Below are positions 1-12,198 of a DNA stretch of 64,000 nt, in pieces. Each line of letters begins with the position of its first letter. The stretch's first letter is position 1. Made by a program: the position numbers and the translations under genes. The stretch covers positions 310,001-374,000 of the forward strand of contig JANEZZ010002882.1 of assembly GCA_026122225.1 (NCBI GenBank), in the 5' to 3' direction. Source of the stretch: Heloderma charlesbogerti (taxonomy: Eukaryota > Chordata > Lepidosauria > Squamata > Helodermatidae). Under the pieces are notes generated by a model. The model was not told the origin of the DNA, did no database searches, and worked only from the letters and a program-made list of their open reading frames with translations.

Positions 1-362
1 TCCTAGGACCTCTTTGCCTGCCAAAGGATTCAAAGACTACATACAAGTGTTAGCTACTAAGGTATAGATGTAGGTAGTTATAGTATTATATTTAAAAAGA
101 AGCAAACTCCCCAGATACTTTGCCTATGAGCTTAAATTCGATGTTGAAAGTTGTGGGGAGGGGAGAAGAAACAACTCTCTCTAGTCCCAGGGAGGGGGAA
201 GTATGGGGCATAGATTCCTTCTCAGAATATATGAAGACCAAACAACTAAGCAGAATCAGTAACTGAAAAAAGTAAGTGTGCCTTTCATTAGGAAGAAGAT
301 AAGCTACATGAGTGGTAATTCTTATTGAAGTATTAAAATATTACACTGTTTATTATATGAAA
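1..362. other. No recognised feature
   Basis: AT-rich unique-looking sequence with no long reading frame, no repeat I recognise and no RNA gene. Its last five bases (358-362) are the left copy of the target-site duplication of the adjoining LTR. Confidence 0.5.
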
Positions 363-888
363 TGTCAAGGGCTCCTTGGAGGACTCTCTCAGTCTAATCC
401 AGTAGCCAAGTCCAGACACAGACAAAGGGATTCTTTTCAAAGCTTTATTCTTCTTTTACAACTTAACAACTCTACTGTTAGCAACTAGATATGAGCAGCA
501 GAGTACCTATGCCCTAAGTTGGAACAGTTGGTCTCCATTTGAAAGAGAATCACTGGCAGACCCTGAACTTATGGGCTAGGGAGAGTCCCTCCCCTTTCCC
601 CTTGGATCCTCTGGGCACAACCGTTGTTTGCGTGCCAACTGGGCACTACGCCTCCTTGCCACGCCTCCATTTGGCGCCGCTCCCTGCGTCGTCGTGGCAC
701 GTCCAGCAAGTCTGCTTCCCGCACTCTCTCACTCCCAGGACTGCTATCTATGCTAGGAATGCCGGTGGGAGGAATCTGTCAAGTGTTGGCCCTGGGAAGG
801 ATGAGCGCGCTCCTCTCCCAGGAGCAGCTCCTCTTCCTCAGAATCAGAACTACTCTGGGATTCTATGGGCTCATTGTCCACCCTGACA
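363..888 (-). mobile_element. Solo LTR, family A copy 1 (complete)
   Basis: A 526-bp unit that begins TGTCA and ends TGACA, flanked by the 5-bp direct repeat TGAAA (358-362 and 889-893). A polyadenylation signal (AATAAA) lies on the minus strand at 444-449, about 80 bp from the LTR 3' end, so the LTR reads right to left. No internal retroviral or gypsy coding region adjoins it, so it is a solo LTR left by recombination. Related copies lie at 13370, 26160 and 49713. The right end encodes, on the minus strand, an acidic Ser/Glu-rich peptide shared with copies 2 and 3; here the frame is closed early by a stop. A 5-bp duplication fits Ty3/gypsy and some endogenous retroviruses; the class is not settled. 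Confidence 0.85.
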
Positions 889-893
889 TGAAA

Positions 894-1358
894 CGCCTTA
901 TGAATCTAGCTTTCTAGGTGTGCTGCAATTTCAATATGTCTATTAGTTTGTTTATAATTTGTATGCTTTATCAATAAGTCTAGCTTTAGTCTATTAAAAC
1001 TCCCTTTTGACAGGTAGGAAACTGCACTGTATGTAAAAGTTTCTTAATGTAAAAGCAAAAAACACAAAATACGTTTATAGAATTTTATCCTATACCTTTG
1101 ATCTTACTTTAAAGAACCAAGTCCACGTGACTGGTTAACTACTAGAATGGCCTTTGCTGTAATTGTACTTGTCTCTGATTACAAGGGATGATGTGGTGAG
1201 GCCTAATATGCTGATATAATTTATCTCTCCCCAAGTATTTCACGAGTTGAATTCTGCTCGCAGTGAAGACGTGCTCTCTATCTGTTCTTCATTTTCTTTT
1301 CATGGAAACTAATGGGTTTCAGGGAAATTAGATTATATTATAATTTAGTGCCAGTACT
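894..1358. other. No recognised feature
   Basis: Single-copy-looking AT-rich sequence between the LTR and the BovB insertion. I see no coding or repeat signal. Confidence 0.4.
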
Positions 1359-4300
1359 TGTGTACAGGACCCCTTCATGGATCACTGCCTTGCTGTGGCG
1401 AAGGGGCTTGAATAACTCAGTGAAGCCATAAGGTATGCCGTGCAGGGCCACCCAAGACGGACAGGTCATGGTGGAGAGTTCTGACAAAATATGGTCCACT
1501 GGAGAAGAAGATGGCACCCCACTCCAGTGTTCTTGCCAAGAAAACCCCATGGAACGTATCACAAGGCTAAAAGAGATGACGCCGGAAGATGAGCCCCTCA
1601 GGTCGGAAGGTGTCCAATATACTACTGGGGAAGAGCATAGGGAATTTCCAAGTAGTGCCAGAAAGAGTGAAACGGCTGGGCCAAAGCCGAAAGGACACTC
1701 AGCTGTGGATGTGTCTGGCAGTGAAAAGAAAGTCCGATGCTGTAAAGAACAATATTGTATAGGAACCTGGAATGTCAGATCAATGAATCAAGGTAAGCTG
1801 GAGGTGGTCAAACATGAGATGGCAGGACTGAACATTGACATCTTGGGCATCAGCGAACTAAAATGGACAGGCATGGGCGAATTTAATTCAGGTGATCATG
1901 ATATCTACTACTGTGGGCAAGAATCCCTTAGAAGAAATGGAGTAGCACTCATAGTCAACAAAAGGGTGGGAAAAGCAGTACTGGGGTACATTCTCAAAAA
2001 CGACAGAATGATCTCAGTACGAATCCAAGGCAAACCATTCAACATCACGGTAATTCAAGTCTGTGCCCCAACCACTGAGGCCAAAGAAACTGAGGTTGAT
2101 GGGTTCTATGAAGACCTACAACACCTTCTAGAACTAACACCCAAAAAAGATGTCCTCTTCATCATAGGGGATTGGAATGCTAAAGTAGGAAGTCAAGAAA
2201 TCACTGGTATAACAGGCAAGCATGGCCTTGGTGTACAAAATGCAGCAGGACAAAGGCTAATCGAGTTTTGCCAAGAGAACACGCTGATCATAGCAAACAC
2301 TCTTTTCCAACAGCACATGAAGTGACTGTACACATGGACATCACCAGATGGTCAATATCGAAACCAGATTGATTATGTCCTTTGCAGCCAAAGATGGAGA
2401 AGCAATATACAGTCAGTAAAAACAAGACCTGGAGCTGACTGTGGCTCAGATCATGAGCATTCAGATCAAAATTTTGGCTGAAATTGAAGAACGTAGGGAA
2501 AACTACTAAACTATCCAGGTATGACCTAAATCATATCCCTTATGAATATACAGTGGAGGTGAGGAATAAATTTAAGGGATTAGACCTGATAGACAGAGTG
2601 CCTGAGAAACTATGGACGGAGGTCCGTAACATTGTTCAGGAGGCAGCAACTCAATCCATCCCAAAGAAAAAGAAATGCAAGAAAGCCAAGTGGCTGTCTG
2701 AGGAGGCTTTACAAGTAAGCTGAGGAAAGAAGGGAAGTGAAAAGCAAGGGAGAAAGGGGAAGATCTATCCAACTGAATGTAGAGTTCCAGCAAATAGCAG
2801 GGAGAGACAAGAAGGCCTTCTTAAATGAACAATGCAAAGAAATCGAGGAAAACAACAGAATGGGAAAGACTAGAGATATCTTCAAGAAAATCAGAGATCT
2901 CAAGGGAACGTTTTGTGCAAAGACGGGCATGATACAGGACAAAGAAGGCTGGGACTTAACAGAAGCAAGTGAGATTAAGAAGAGGTGGCAAGAATACACA
3001 GAAGAACTATACAGGAAAGATCTGAATGTCCCTGATAGCCATGATAGTGCGGTCACTGAACTTGAGCCGGACATCCTAGAAAGTCAAGTCAAGTGGGCCT
3101 TAGGAAGCATTACTAACAACAAAGGTAGCAGAGATGACAGAATTCCAGCTCAGCTATTTCAGATCCTAAAAGATGATGGTGTTAAAGTGCTGCACTCAAT
3201 ATGCCAACACATTTGGAACACTCAACAGTGGCTGGCCACAAGACTGGAAAAGGTCAGTTTACATTCCAATTCCAAAGAAGGGCAATGCCGAAGAGTGTTC
3301 AGACCACCGTACAATTGCACTCATTTCACATGCCAGCAAGGTGATGCTCAAAATCCCACAAGCTAGGCTTCAGCAGCATGTGAACCGAGAACTACCGGAA
3401 GTACAAGTTGGGTTTCGAAGAGGCAGAGGAACTAGAGATCGAATTGCCAACATTCGCTGGATCATGGAGAAAGGAAGAGAATTCCAGAAAAACGTCTATT
3501 TCTGCTTCATTGACTACGCTAAAGCCTTTGATTGTGTGGATCACAACAAACTGTGGCAAATTCTTAAAGAGATGGGGGTACCAGACCACCTTACCTGTCT
3601 CCTGAGAAACCTGTACGAGGGTCAAGAAGCAACAGTCAGAACCAGACATGGAACAACTGAGTGGTTCAAAATTGGGAAAGGAGTATGACAAGGCTGTATA
3701 TTGTCGCCCTGCTTATTTAATTTATATGCAGAGTACATCATGAGAAACGCCGGGTTGGATGAATCAGAGGTCGGAATTAAGATTGCCGGGAGAATTATCA
3801 ACAACCTCAGATACACAGACGATACCACCCTAATGGCAGAAAGCAAAGAGGATCTCAAGAGCCTCTTGTTGAGGGTGAAAGTGGAGAGTGCTGGTATGAA
3901 ACTCAACATTAAAAAAACTAAGGTCATGGCATCTGGCCCCATCACTTCCTGGCGTATAGAAGGGGAAGAAATGGAAGCAGTGAAAGATTTTACTTTCTTG
4001 GGCACCAATATCACTGCAGATGATGACTGTAGCCATGAAATTAAAAGACGCTTGCTCCTTGGGAGGAAAGCTATGGCAAACCTAGACAGCATAGTAAGAA
4101 GCAGAGACATCACCTTGCTGACAAAGGTTCGTCTAATCAAAGCTATGGTTTTCCCAGTAGCAACGTATGGCTGTGAGAGCTGGACTATAAGGAAGGCTGA
4201 GTGCCGAAGAATTGATGGTTTCGAACTGTGGTGCTGGAGAAGACTTTTACGAGTCCCCTGGACTGCAAGGAGGTCCAATCAGTCCATCCTAAAGGAAATC

Positions 4301-4597
4301 AACCCTGAGTGCTCATTGGAAGGACAGAGACTGAAGCTGAAGCTGAAATATTTTGGCCACCTAATGCGAAGAGAAAACTCTCTGGAAAAGACCCTGATGC
4401 TGGGAAAGATCGAAGGCAAAAGGAGAAGGGGATGGGAGAGGATGAGATGGCTAGATAGCATCACCAACGCAATGAATATGAACTTGAGCACACTCCGGGA
4501 GAGAGTGCAGGACAGGAAGGCCTGGCATGCTATGGTCCGTGGGATCACGAAGAGTCGGACACGACTGAACGACTGAACAACAACAACTGCGTACAGG
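1359..4597 (+). mobile_element. BovB (RTE-clade LINE), near full length, with probable target-site duplication
   Basis: A roughly 3.2-kb insertion, close to the usual full length of BovB. The body runs about 1369-4587. Ten-bp flanks (1359-1368 and 4588-4597) match except for one C/T difference and are the likely target-site duplication. The 3' end shows the BovB terminal pattern (GACTGAACGACTGAACAAC). BovB is an RTE-clade LINE with one ORF encoding an apurinic endonuclease and a reverse transcriptase, known for horizontal transfer between squamates and ruminants. The copy is inactive (see its ORF). Confidence 0.9.
1435..4576 (+). pseudogene. BovB endonuclease-reverse transcriptase ORF, broken
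   Basis: Encodes the single BovB protein that nicks target DNA and reverse transcribes the element RNA. Endonuclease motifs are visible in order: GTWNVRS near 1768, ELKWTG near 1855, GDWNAKVG near 2168. The RT domain shows FIDYAKAFDCVDH (motif A, about 3508-3546) and a YTDD box near 3815 where the family has YADD; both aspartates are kept. The C-terminal part contains ELWCWRRLLRVPWTARRS. The frame is broken by a TGA at 2323, a shift between about 2330 and 2484, a 1-nt insertion near 2717, a 4-nt insertion near 3230 that looks like a TGGC duplication, and a TGA at 3686 replacing an Arg codon (CpG decay). The longest intact pieces are 1435-2325 and 3701-4576. It cannot encode an active protein. 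Confidence 0.9.
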
Positions 4598-5199
4598 GCT
4601 TTTTTAACCCTGGGTGGTGGTGGTTGTTTTTTACATCACAGTGTGTTAAGCTTATTTCCATACTCCCCGCTCCTGTTTATAATAATATTTTAATGAAATG
4701 GCTTTCCTAATCTCTCTAAACACAGTAATACCTGGAAATTTCATACAAATGTATCAGCGACTCACCTTCTCTGATACTTTTGTAGCAGGTGTCCACTCCC
4801 GCCCTCGAGGTTCTCTGCCTCTTCCTTGTTAGCAGCAGCTGTGCAGTTGGAGTAACAGGACTTGCCATTAGGTATAGGACATTAGAATTCACAGGCCACA
4901 GGTGCTTGCCACACGGATATTTCTGTCTTTGCTACAAGTGCTCTGCAGGATGAGTTCACTGTGTCCAGCTTACAGCCCTCAGCACTGTAGAGAACACTGC
5001 CTTTGAAGTCAAGTGTAAAGAAATTGTGGAGTGAGCAGGTGTAAGGATAGGGTTTTTTTCACTTAAGGGAAAATGTAGATAATCTAAAAGACAAGTGAAA
5101 ATTTTGATCTGCCATTTACATATGACCAGAGAACAAAATAAAGATGAATATTCTTTTGGCAAAGTACCTTATTTCATTAAAAAACATAGAACTAAAATG
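4598..5199. other. No recognised feature
   Basis: Unique-looking sequence with no long frame and no repeat signature that I can name. Confidence 0.4.
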
Positions 5200-5688
5200 C
5201 TTAGAATGCTTTTCTTTTTTAATATTTATTTATTTATTTATTTTATCTTTATAAATGAAATATACAATACCAAACATACCAACAACCTGATCAATACTAG
5301 AATTTCCCAACCATACAATATTCTGATGAGGACACCATAATAACAAAAAAAGAAAGGAAAAAGAAATTTAAAAAGGGAAAAAGGCAAAGGGAGGAGGAAA
5401 GGAGGTGAAGAAAAAGGAAGAAGATTCTTTCCCCCCTTCCTCTCCCTCCCCCTTAAAGAATTAAATTTAAACTCCAGTACCCCCCAGCCTCCGATGCCAT
5501 TCTGTTTTACAAACTATATCTATAACCTTAACAATCTTACAGTTTAATAAACAACCTTACATTTCAATATCATATCATCAATCTTATATCCAAGAAACAG
5601 GTCTACAGTTCATTCCCAGTAGCCTAGATCACCACTACTACTACCACCACCGCCACCACTACTACAACAAAAACTTAGAATGCTTTTC
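5200..5688 (-). mobile_element. 5'-truncated L1-type 3' UTR insertion with perfect 15-bp duplication
   Basis: The insert (about 5215-5673) is flanked by identical 15-bp direct repeats at 5200-5214 and 5674-5688, a classic LINE-1 target-site duplication. On the minus strand the element ends in an AT-rich tail (5215-5240). It matches the 3' UTR of the L1-derived element at 59748-61689 over roughly 420 bp, including the purine-rich and pyrimidine-rich tracts (5341-5455). No coding sequence is included. A trinucleotide-rich stretch (ACT/ACC) sits at the truncated 5' end near 5635-5668. Confidence 0.85.
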
Positions 5689-6400
5689 AGTGTCGTCCAA
5701 TTAAATTAAAAATATTTAAAGACTAGCAAAAATTTGTTGCATGATTTTTGAAGAAGAATAGTACAATATTAAAGATCAAGGCTTTAGTATGGTTTAAGTT
5801 GAAAGGAGGACGGGAAATCTTATCAGTTCTTTATACTGGATTGTATGCAGTATGCAAACTGTAATAAATTAGGTCACTGATAATTTTGGAGCAAATTAAT
5901 TCATAAAGTTCAAGGGTCTTATAGTGATCTACCTGTATAGGATTCGATTAAAATCAGAAATTTGAAAAGCCAGATGAAATTAACAACAACTTGTTACTAT
6001 CCTCTATAGATCAGTGATAAACATAGAGGTAGACTAAGACCTGAAATCACCAATTCAGTGATAAATTACAGAAATTTCACTCCCAATTGAAATGTTGGTA
6101 GATTTAAAATTCTGGGAAGAATGGAATCTGTATAAGGAAAGATTTAATTTAAAGTAAATGTTAACCTAATTAAATGTTTACCTATGACAGAGGAAGGCCT
6201 GGTTTGCATGTAACACCAACCCATGGTATGAAACCATGGGTTGCTGAGGCTGCACAAGAAGGTGTGAACATGCTGCACCCCACCCTCTTCCACTTTCCAT
6301 CCATTTTCTCAAACAAGTTATGTAATACATTTCTAATCCAGCCAATAAGTAATGTTCTCTGGGCAGATTATAACCACTTAAAAAACTAAAATGCTATTTT
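5689..6400. other. Mostly unrecognised sequence with one short hairpin
   Basis: No long frame. The only structure I see is a perfect 11-bp inverted repeat at 6217-6227 and 6233-6243 (CAACCCATGGT with a 5-nt loop), perhaps a remnant of a palindromic MITE. Confidence 0.4.
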
Positions 6401-6419
6401 AGAACACAGTTAAAAATAC

Positions 6420-7725
6420 AAAATACAATACAAATATTTAAAAGAATAGAATGCAATATAATGCAAAACAATAAACAGCACAGGAATCGATAAAACTGCC
6501 ATAATAACCTTAGAATTGGTTCTCTAGAATGCCTGGGGAAAAAAGAAAGGTCTTTGCCTGGTGCCAAGAAGATAACAATATAGATGCCAGGTGAACCTCT
6601 TGGGAAGTTTATTCCATAAATGGAGTGCCACCACTGAGAAGGCCCTCTCTCTTGTAGCCACCTGCCTAGCTACCTTTGGTGGGGACATCTGGGGGAGGGC
6701 CTCCGAAGATGAATTAAGGGTCTGAGCAGGTACCTACATGCCTTTAGATACTCTGGTCCCAAGCTGTTCAGGGCTTTAAAGATCAACACCAACACTTTAT
6801 TATTATTTATTACATTACCACCCCATAGCCAAAGCTCTTTGGGCAGTTTACAAAAAGTTAAAACATTAAAATACAATATACAAAGTTTAAAGCCCATTTA
6901 CATAAAAGCATATGGACAATATATACAAATAACATATAACTAAAAACAACTTTGAACTAAAAACAATTTTAAAAATCCAACAATAAAACAACACAGCTTA
7001 AAAACAGTGTACAAAAGTCAGCAAAAGGAACAAGAGTTCTAAAAAGCGAAGGCCTACTGGAATAATAGAATCTTTAATGCCTGCTTAAAAACCTTCAAAG
7101 AGGTCAGCAGGTGCATTTCAACCAGAGGTCGTTCCACAGCTGAGGAGCAGCAAAGGAAAAGGTTCTCTTGCGTGTGGCTGCCAATCTCACAATAGGCAGC
7201 TGCAGCAGATCTCAGAGGACCTTTGGTGGCGGACTGGGACATAGGTGAGAAGGTGCTCCCTAAGGTACCTTGGACCTAGACCATGTAAAGCTTTAAAGGT
7301 AAGAACCAGCACTTTCTATTTTGCTCGGAAACAAATTGGCAGCCAGTGTAAAGATTTTAAAACCAGTGTAATATAGTCTCCACAGGATGTCCCTTTGAAT
7401 TGGGCTTGGAAATGGATTGGAACCCAGCGTAGCTGATGAAGCACTGGCATCACATGGCTGAATCAGCCAGTCCCAGTTAGTAACCTAGCAGCTCTATTTT
7501 GAACTAAATTAAGTTTCTGAACTGTCTTCAAAGGTAGCCCAACGTACAATGCATTGCAGTAATCCAACTGGGAAGTTACCAGAGCATAGATAACTTGCAC
7601 CAGGCTACCTCTGTCCAGATAAGGTTACTGCTTGTATGTCAGCCTAAGCTAATAAAAGGTGCTCCTGGCCACCGAGGCCACTTGGTCCTCAAGTGACAGT
7701 GATGAATCCAGGAGCACTTGTTCCT
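6420..7725 (-). mobile_element. Two nested L2-clade LINE 3' fragments
   Basis: Minus-strand L2 sequence. An outer copy covers about 6420-6798 and resumes near 7393-7725. It is split by a second L2 3' end (about 6799-7392) that starts with the typical TTTATTATTATTTATTAC tail and a cell reading like a gene-poor L2 3' UTR. Outer-copy text reads straight across the gap when the insert is ignored: the phrase before the break and the TTTGAATTGGGC after it belong to one L2 consensus. Reading the minus strand, the outer copy encodes the L2 C-terminal region (a LDYCNAL-like motif near 7540-7570) in a decayed form. No intact frame remains. Confidence 0.75.
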
Positions 7726-7895
7726 GTATTGTTTGATACAGTGCCCGAACTTGGAACTCTGGGTTGTTGAGGGACAAATGACCCAAAGTTTGAACCCACT
7801 GCTTGTTGTTGGGTTAAAATTCTGGGATGTTTGTCCTTCAACAAACCAGAGTTCCAGGTTTGGATGTCACATCAAAGAACCCAGGAGTGGGTGTT
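7712..7895. mobile_element. Foldback MITE-like element
   Basis: An imperfect long inverted repeat. The inner arms 7753-7778 and 7830-7855 are complementary at 24 of 26 positions, and weaker complementarity continues outward to about 7715 and 7893. A terminal hairpin with no coding capacity fits a non-autonomous DNA transposon. The superfamily is not determined. Confidence 0.55.
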
Positions 7896-10747
7896 CGTGG
7901 TTTGTTTGAGAAACCTGATGCAAAGTGGAAGAGGCAGGTGGGAGGCAGCACACTCACACAGCTGCTATATGTGAACCAGGTTGAAGAGTCAAGGCTAACA
8001 ATGGAATACCTCCTTGGCTCCTTAACTGTAACTATTTGAACCAATAAATGTTAAGGGTACATGGAAGTTTAAGTTAACTGACTAATTCTGAAAAAAATTA
8101 AGGGAAAAGGGAATGTATAATAACACAAACAGTTGCTGCAGTATGAATGTGATCTGGATAAAATCAAATGCTGTATCTGAGTTGAGTTTAGATTGGAGAA
8201 GAAATACCAATGCAAATATACAGTGAAAAAGATGAGGGGAAGTCAAAAAGTAGTAATTAATATGAATGAATGGAGGTCAAGGAGAAATTACATCTAGTGA
8301 GGACAACCCAAGCATCCTTAATCTATATTGCTGGACCTTTGCTAGGGACTTGGCTGTAGGGAAGATTATGAAATTAAAAAACAACTATCGACATTCTGCC
8401 AGGAAGGCCTATAACACTTCTCAAATAGCCTTGTGTATAATGTTATGAATAAATTTAATGCCCATGAGTGTGAGAGAACAGATATGGGCAAGCCGATGCT
8501 TAATTAAATATTCAATATTTGACTGAAGTATCAAAAAGAGCAAGCTTCATAATGGCTAAATGTAGAACAGATTGCTACGCTTTCCAGAAGAGCCTTTATA
8601 AAGTTGGGGCAACATGCACTGAAGTGACAGATGAAAACTGCAGATCAGAGCACAGTAAACAGAACACCCCAGCTGGGTTCTGTATTAGCTGCTATCATTC
8701 AAGGAAGACCTTGGAGTCAATGTGGATTGTTTCCTGAGACCTTGTGTGGAACTTTCAGAAAGGCAATTGGTGTGGAAGGTGACTGGGAATAGAAAACAGG
8801 CAAGCTCCTGCTTTATTAACAAATTGTGAGGAAAGTAATATAACCAGTGCAGAAAATACCATGTTCAACATCTTTAATATGTGTGAAGCATGCCACTGCT
8901 TTTTGGTGTGTGCTGTGACTTGGCAGTGCTATTCAGTTGCCGCTGAAGGCTTCCTGTGGCTTACCAGCATCCAGCAGCTTGTCCTTCCCCATCGCTCCAG
9001 TGTACAAGTTAGTCCTAGCAAATGAAAAAGTAGAGCTGGGCAGGGGTGCAGAGATGGACGCTGGAGAAGAGCTGGCATCAGAAAGTAACAATAAGATGCA
9101 GGAGTACCTTGGCTACAAAAGAATGTCTCTGTGAAGAAGTAATAGTGTGCCTCAGGCAGGCAGAGCAACGGGGGTTGGTGGGAGGAGGGGGTTGTAACAA
9201 TGCCCTGTGAGAGCTATGCACACCCTGTTCCCCGGAGCACCCTTGAAAGCATAGAGTGCTACCAAATATTAACCCTTTGAGGAATTATATGCACTGCTAT
9301 GAGTGTAATTGGAAAGCGGTGGTAAAAGGAACAAAAGGGGAGCAGGGGAATGAGTGAGCCAAACAGGCATGAAAATCAGAGTGGAACTGGTTGTATGCCT
9401 GAAAAACTCATTGGTTAGAACAATATTGGGGTGGGTGAGGTCTAATGATGATCCTTTCAGTTTTTCTTTGTTGCCTACTGAATAATACCCCTTCCAACTG
9501 GTCAATAAAACTTAGATCAGCTTATTGCTGCACCTTTTTCTGTGTACATGCCACAAGCTCTGCTCATTTCAAGTGAATGTAGACATGAATTTCTTTTTTG
9601 ATGGTACCCAAAGAGTACAGATGGGCATCTCAGTGGATTCACTCCAGCTATGGAACTTGTGTGACCTTTATAGCTGTTATATGGGGGCTGCCTGCTTTAA
9701 AGGCTGTTGTAACATATTGATAAGCATTTTGAGCAACTAGAAAAAGAACTGTATATATACAGAGTAGAAGTATTACACTTCGTAAAAAATGTGATAATGC
9801 TCCAGTTTTAGGGCTTAACACCATTCTGCTCTAGTGGCCCATCGGTGGCTCTGCAAGTGGGAGCTTTAGAAATATTTCAGACTTTACAACAGTAATCGAA
9901 ATGAGGTATAGTAATATGGTATATGAGACTTTCTAAGCATTTGGCATGTATGCAGGGAGGAGACCAAGTGCAATACTAATGAAAATCTTCTGTGATAGGC
10001 CATTTTCTGTGTTTTCAAAAAGAAGGCTGCATGACTTTAACAGTGTAATGTTATGTATGCCTACTCAGAAGTAAATCCCATTGAGTTCAGGTAGATTTGT
10101 TCAGCTCCCAAATCTCATCATTGGATTCAAGAAGCTGCTCTGCTCTAGCACTTGGGAGAAAGTTAATTTATAATTGTAAAATGAAGTCAGATGCTTATCT
10201 ATTCTGTCCTCATCCCATGTTCCAAAGAGGGACTATAAAGCTAGTTAAGCACTCTCAGTTGAAATTCACCTCAGATAGACTTTCGGTTATAACTTTTGAA
10301 GAAACTTCATTTTGTAGAACAACAATTTAAATCCTTATTTGACAGGAATTCTTGTATAGTGTGACACAGGTTTTAAGATAACTCAAACTATTGAGGGATT
10401 CAGACTGATGAGGTAAAAAAGGGAAAGCTGGCACAAGGCTCCAGGAGAGGAGGAGAGACCCACCAAAGAAGCAAATGACTGCTCACAACTGAACAGTAGT
10501 CAAGGCCTCTTCCCCACTTTAGTTCTCCACCAGACCTGAACAATACACAAGAGATGCATCAATCCAATCAGGCACAACAAAATATTGACTAGAACATTAG
10601 TTAATGTGTATAACTGATACTGTTTATACAGCACATTACCTTTCCGCCTGGATGAAAAGTGAAGAACCATTTTCTTAAGAATTTTGTTTTTTGAGTCATG
10701 TGTGACCAAAAAGATGTTAATGAAATAGAATAATTGGATGTGTCTTT
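7896..10747. other. Long stretch without recognised genes
   Basis: Only short chance frames on both strands. A roughly 35-bp stretch at 10055-10090 resembles a common squamate dispersed repeat, too short to name. I find no splice-bounded open segment, RNA gene or tandem array. Confidence 0.4.
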
Positions 10748-10812
10748 ATTTATTTATGACATTTCTGTACCACCCAATAGCTGAAGTTCTCTGGGCGGTT
10801 CACAGGATAGAC
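10748..10812 (-). repeat. L2-type LINE 3' tail fragment
   Basis: TTTATTTATTTATGAC followed by a CTGGGCGG box, the minus-strand form of the L2 3' terminus seen also at 6799, 36170, 42210 and 55110. Confidence 0.6.
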
Positions 10813-10892
10813 CTTTTCTGTCTATCAGATATTAATTTGATCACATATTGGGAAATCACTTAAGGCTGGTCAAGATACTAGCATACTGCTTA

Positions 10893-11206
10893 TCTTATAC
10901 CGGGGGTGAGCAACTTTGGGAGGTCCAGGGGCCATTTTCACCCCATGTGCTCCCGCCATGGGTGCCAAAATGGGTGCGGGGAAACAAAAATAAAACAGCA
11001 CCTCTAGCTGCTGTGGAGCACCCAAAGTGGCAAATTAACTTATCTGCAAGTTAATTTGGACCCTTTGGGGACTCGGTAGCAGCTTGGGACACCATATTGT
11101 TTGCAAAAAAATATAATAAAAAATTGGGGTCCCCCAAATTTTGGGGGTCGTGAGGGCCACACTGCAGGGGGGCTACAGGGTTGCATGTTGCCCACCCATC
11201 CTATAC
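10893..11206. mobile_element. hAT-like MITE with 8-bp target-site duplication
   Basis: The element (10901-11198) begins CGGGGGTGAGCAAC and ends GTTGCCCACCCA, imperfect inverted termini of the hAT type. It is flanked by 8-bp direct repeats (10893-10900 and 11199-11206) that differ at one base. It has no coding capacity, so it would need a transposase from elsewhere. Confidence 0.7.
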
Positions 11207-12189
11207 CTACTGAATATTTACAGTTCCACCTCAGGTCGTATTGCTGATCTGACCTTGTGTGGGTGACCAGCAGAGCCATTAAGCCAGATTAACTTCTTTG
11301 ACACCTTTTCCTGCCTTGGCTTCAGCAAGGGCTTTTTAAAGTGACCATCTCCTTTTGGAATGCCAACTCTCTCAGGTGCTTGCCGATGCCAGCAGCCCAC
11401 AAACAAGAGCCAACATAGGTTCCTCTTGGCTCTCCTTCTGCTCTGCCCCTTCTTTTCAGCCCCCCACCCCATGGTCCTTCTCAACCCCTTTTCCCACTGT
11501 GTTGTTTGTATTCAAGTTAATTGTTAGTAAATAAAATTGCATATAATAAGAAAAGACTATATGAATATCCAATACAAAAGTACCAATTTAATATAAAAGC
11601 CAATCTCAATACTGTGACTGAAAGTCATTATCAAATTGGCTTCTAGACAAAGTATGTCATTTGTATTTTATGACTGGGAATTAAGATCTAATATTTTATT
11701 GGTTTCTAATCTTGTCTGCTTCAAGCAGTACACTGCAGATATTGTTTTCCAAAGCTATTTCTTGGAAATCCTAGCAAGATGTTGAAGGCAAATGTTCTAG
11801 GTGTTACGTCTCCTGCTGTAAAGGCTCCATCCTTTCCATCTGCAATCAGACTATATAGGAGCCCACTACTTGTTTGCTTTTTTTTTGCCTGTGAACATAG
11901 TTGGGTGTATGTGACCCCCCTCCCCCACTGGTTGGCTGCTGTGGGAATAGAATACAGGACTACAGATCCTTGCTCTGATCCAGCATGTTTTTAAAACCAA
12001 GGAATTACAGAAGGGAGGAGTCAGCAACTGGAGGCCCCTGGTCCAAATCTAGACTTGGGGGATGCCACTCAGCCCTCAGTTGCCAATCTAGGGTAGAGAA
12101 GGGGAACAGTTAAGGGATTTGTGGTATTAGGTTACGTCAGGGTGGGGCCTTGGCCTGCCGTCCTTCACTCCCCTTCAGAATAGCAGTCT
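11207..12189. other. No recognised gene
   Basis: Contains no long frame. Near 12010-12110 there is weak similarity to the hAT-like termini seen elsewhere in the window (GTCAGCAACTGGAGGCCCCTGG), too little to define an element. Confidence 0.4.
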
Positions 12190-12198
12190 AGCCACTTT

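Noticed and set aside
539..917. Overlapping open frames of 97-115 codons on the plus strand
   Set aside because: They lie inside the solo LTR, antisense to its poly(A) signal, and are not kept in the other LTR copies.
10055..10090. Phrase resembling a common squamate dispersed repeat
   Set aside because: Only about 35 bp, too short to identify an element or its borders.
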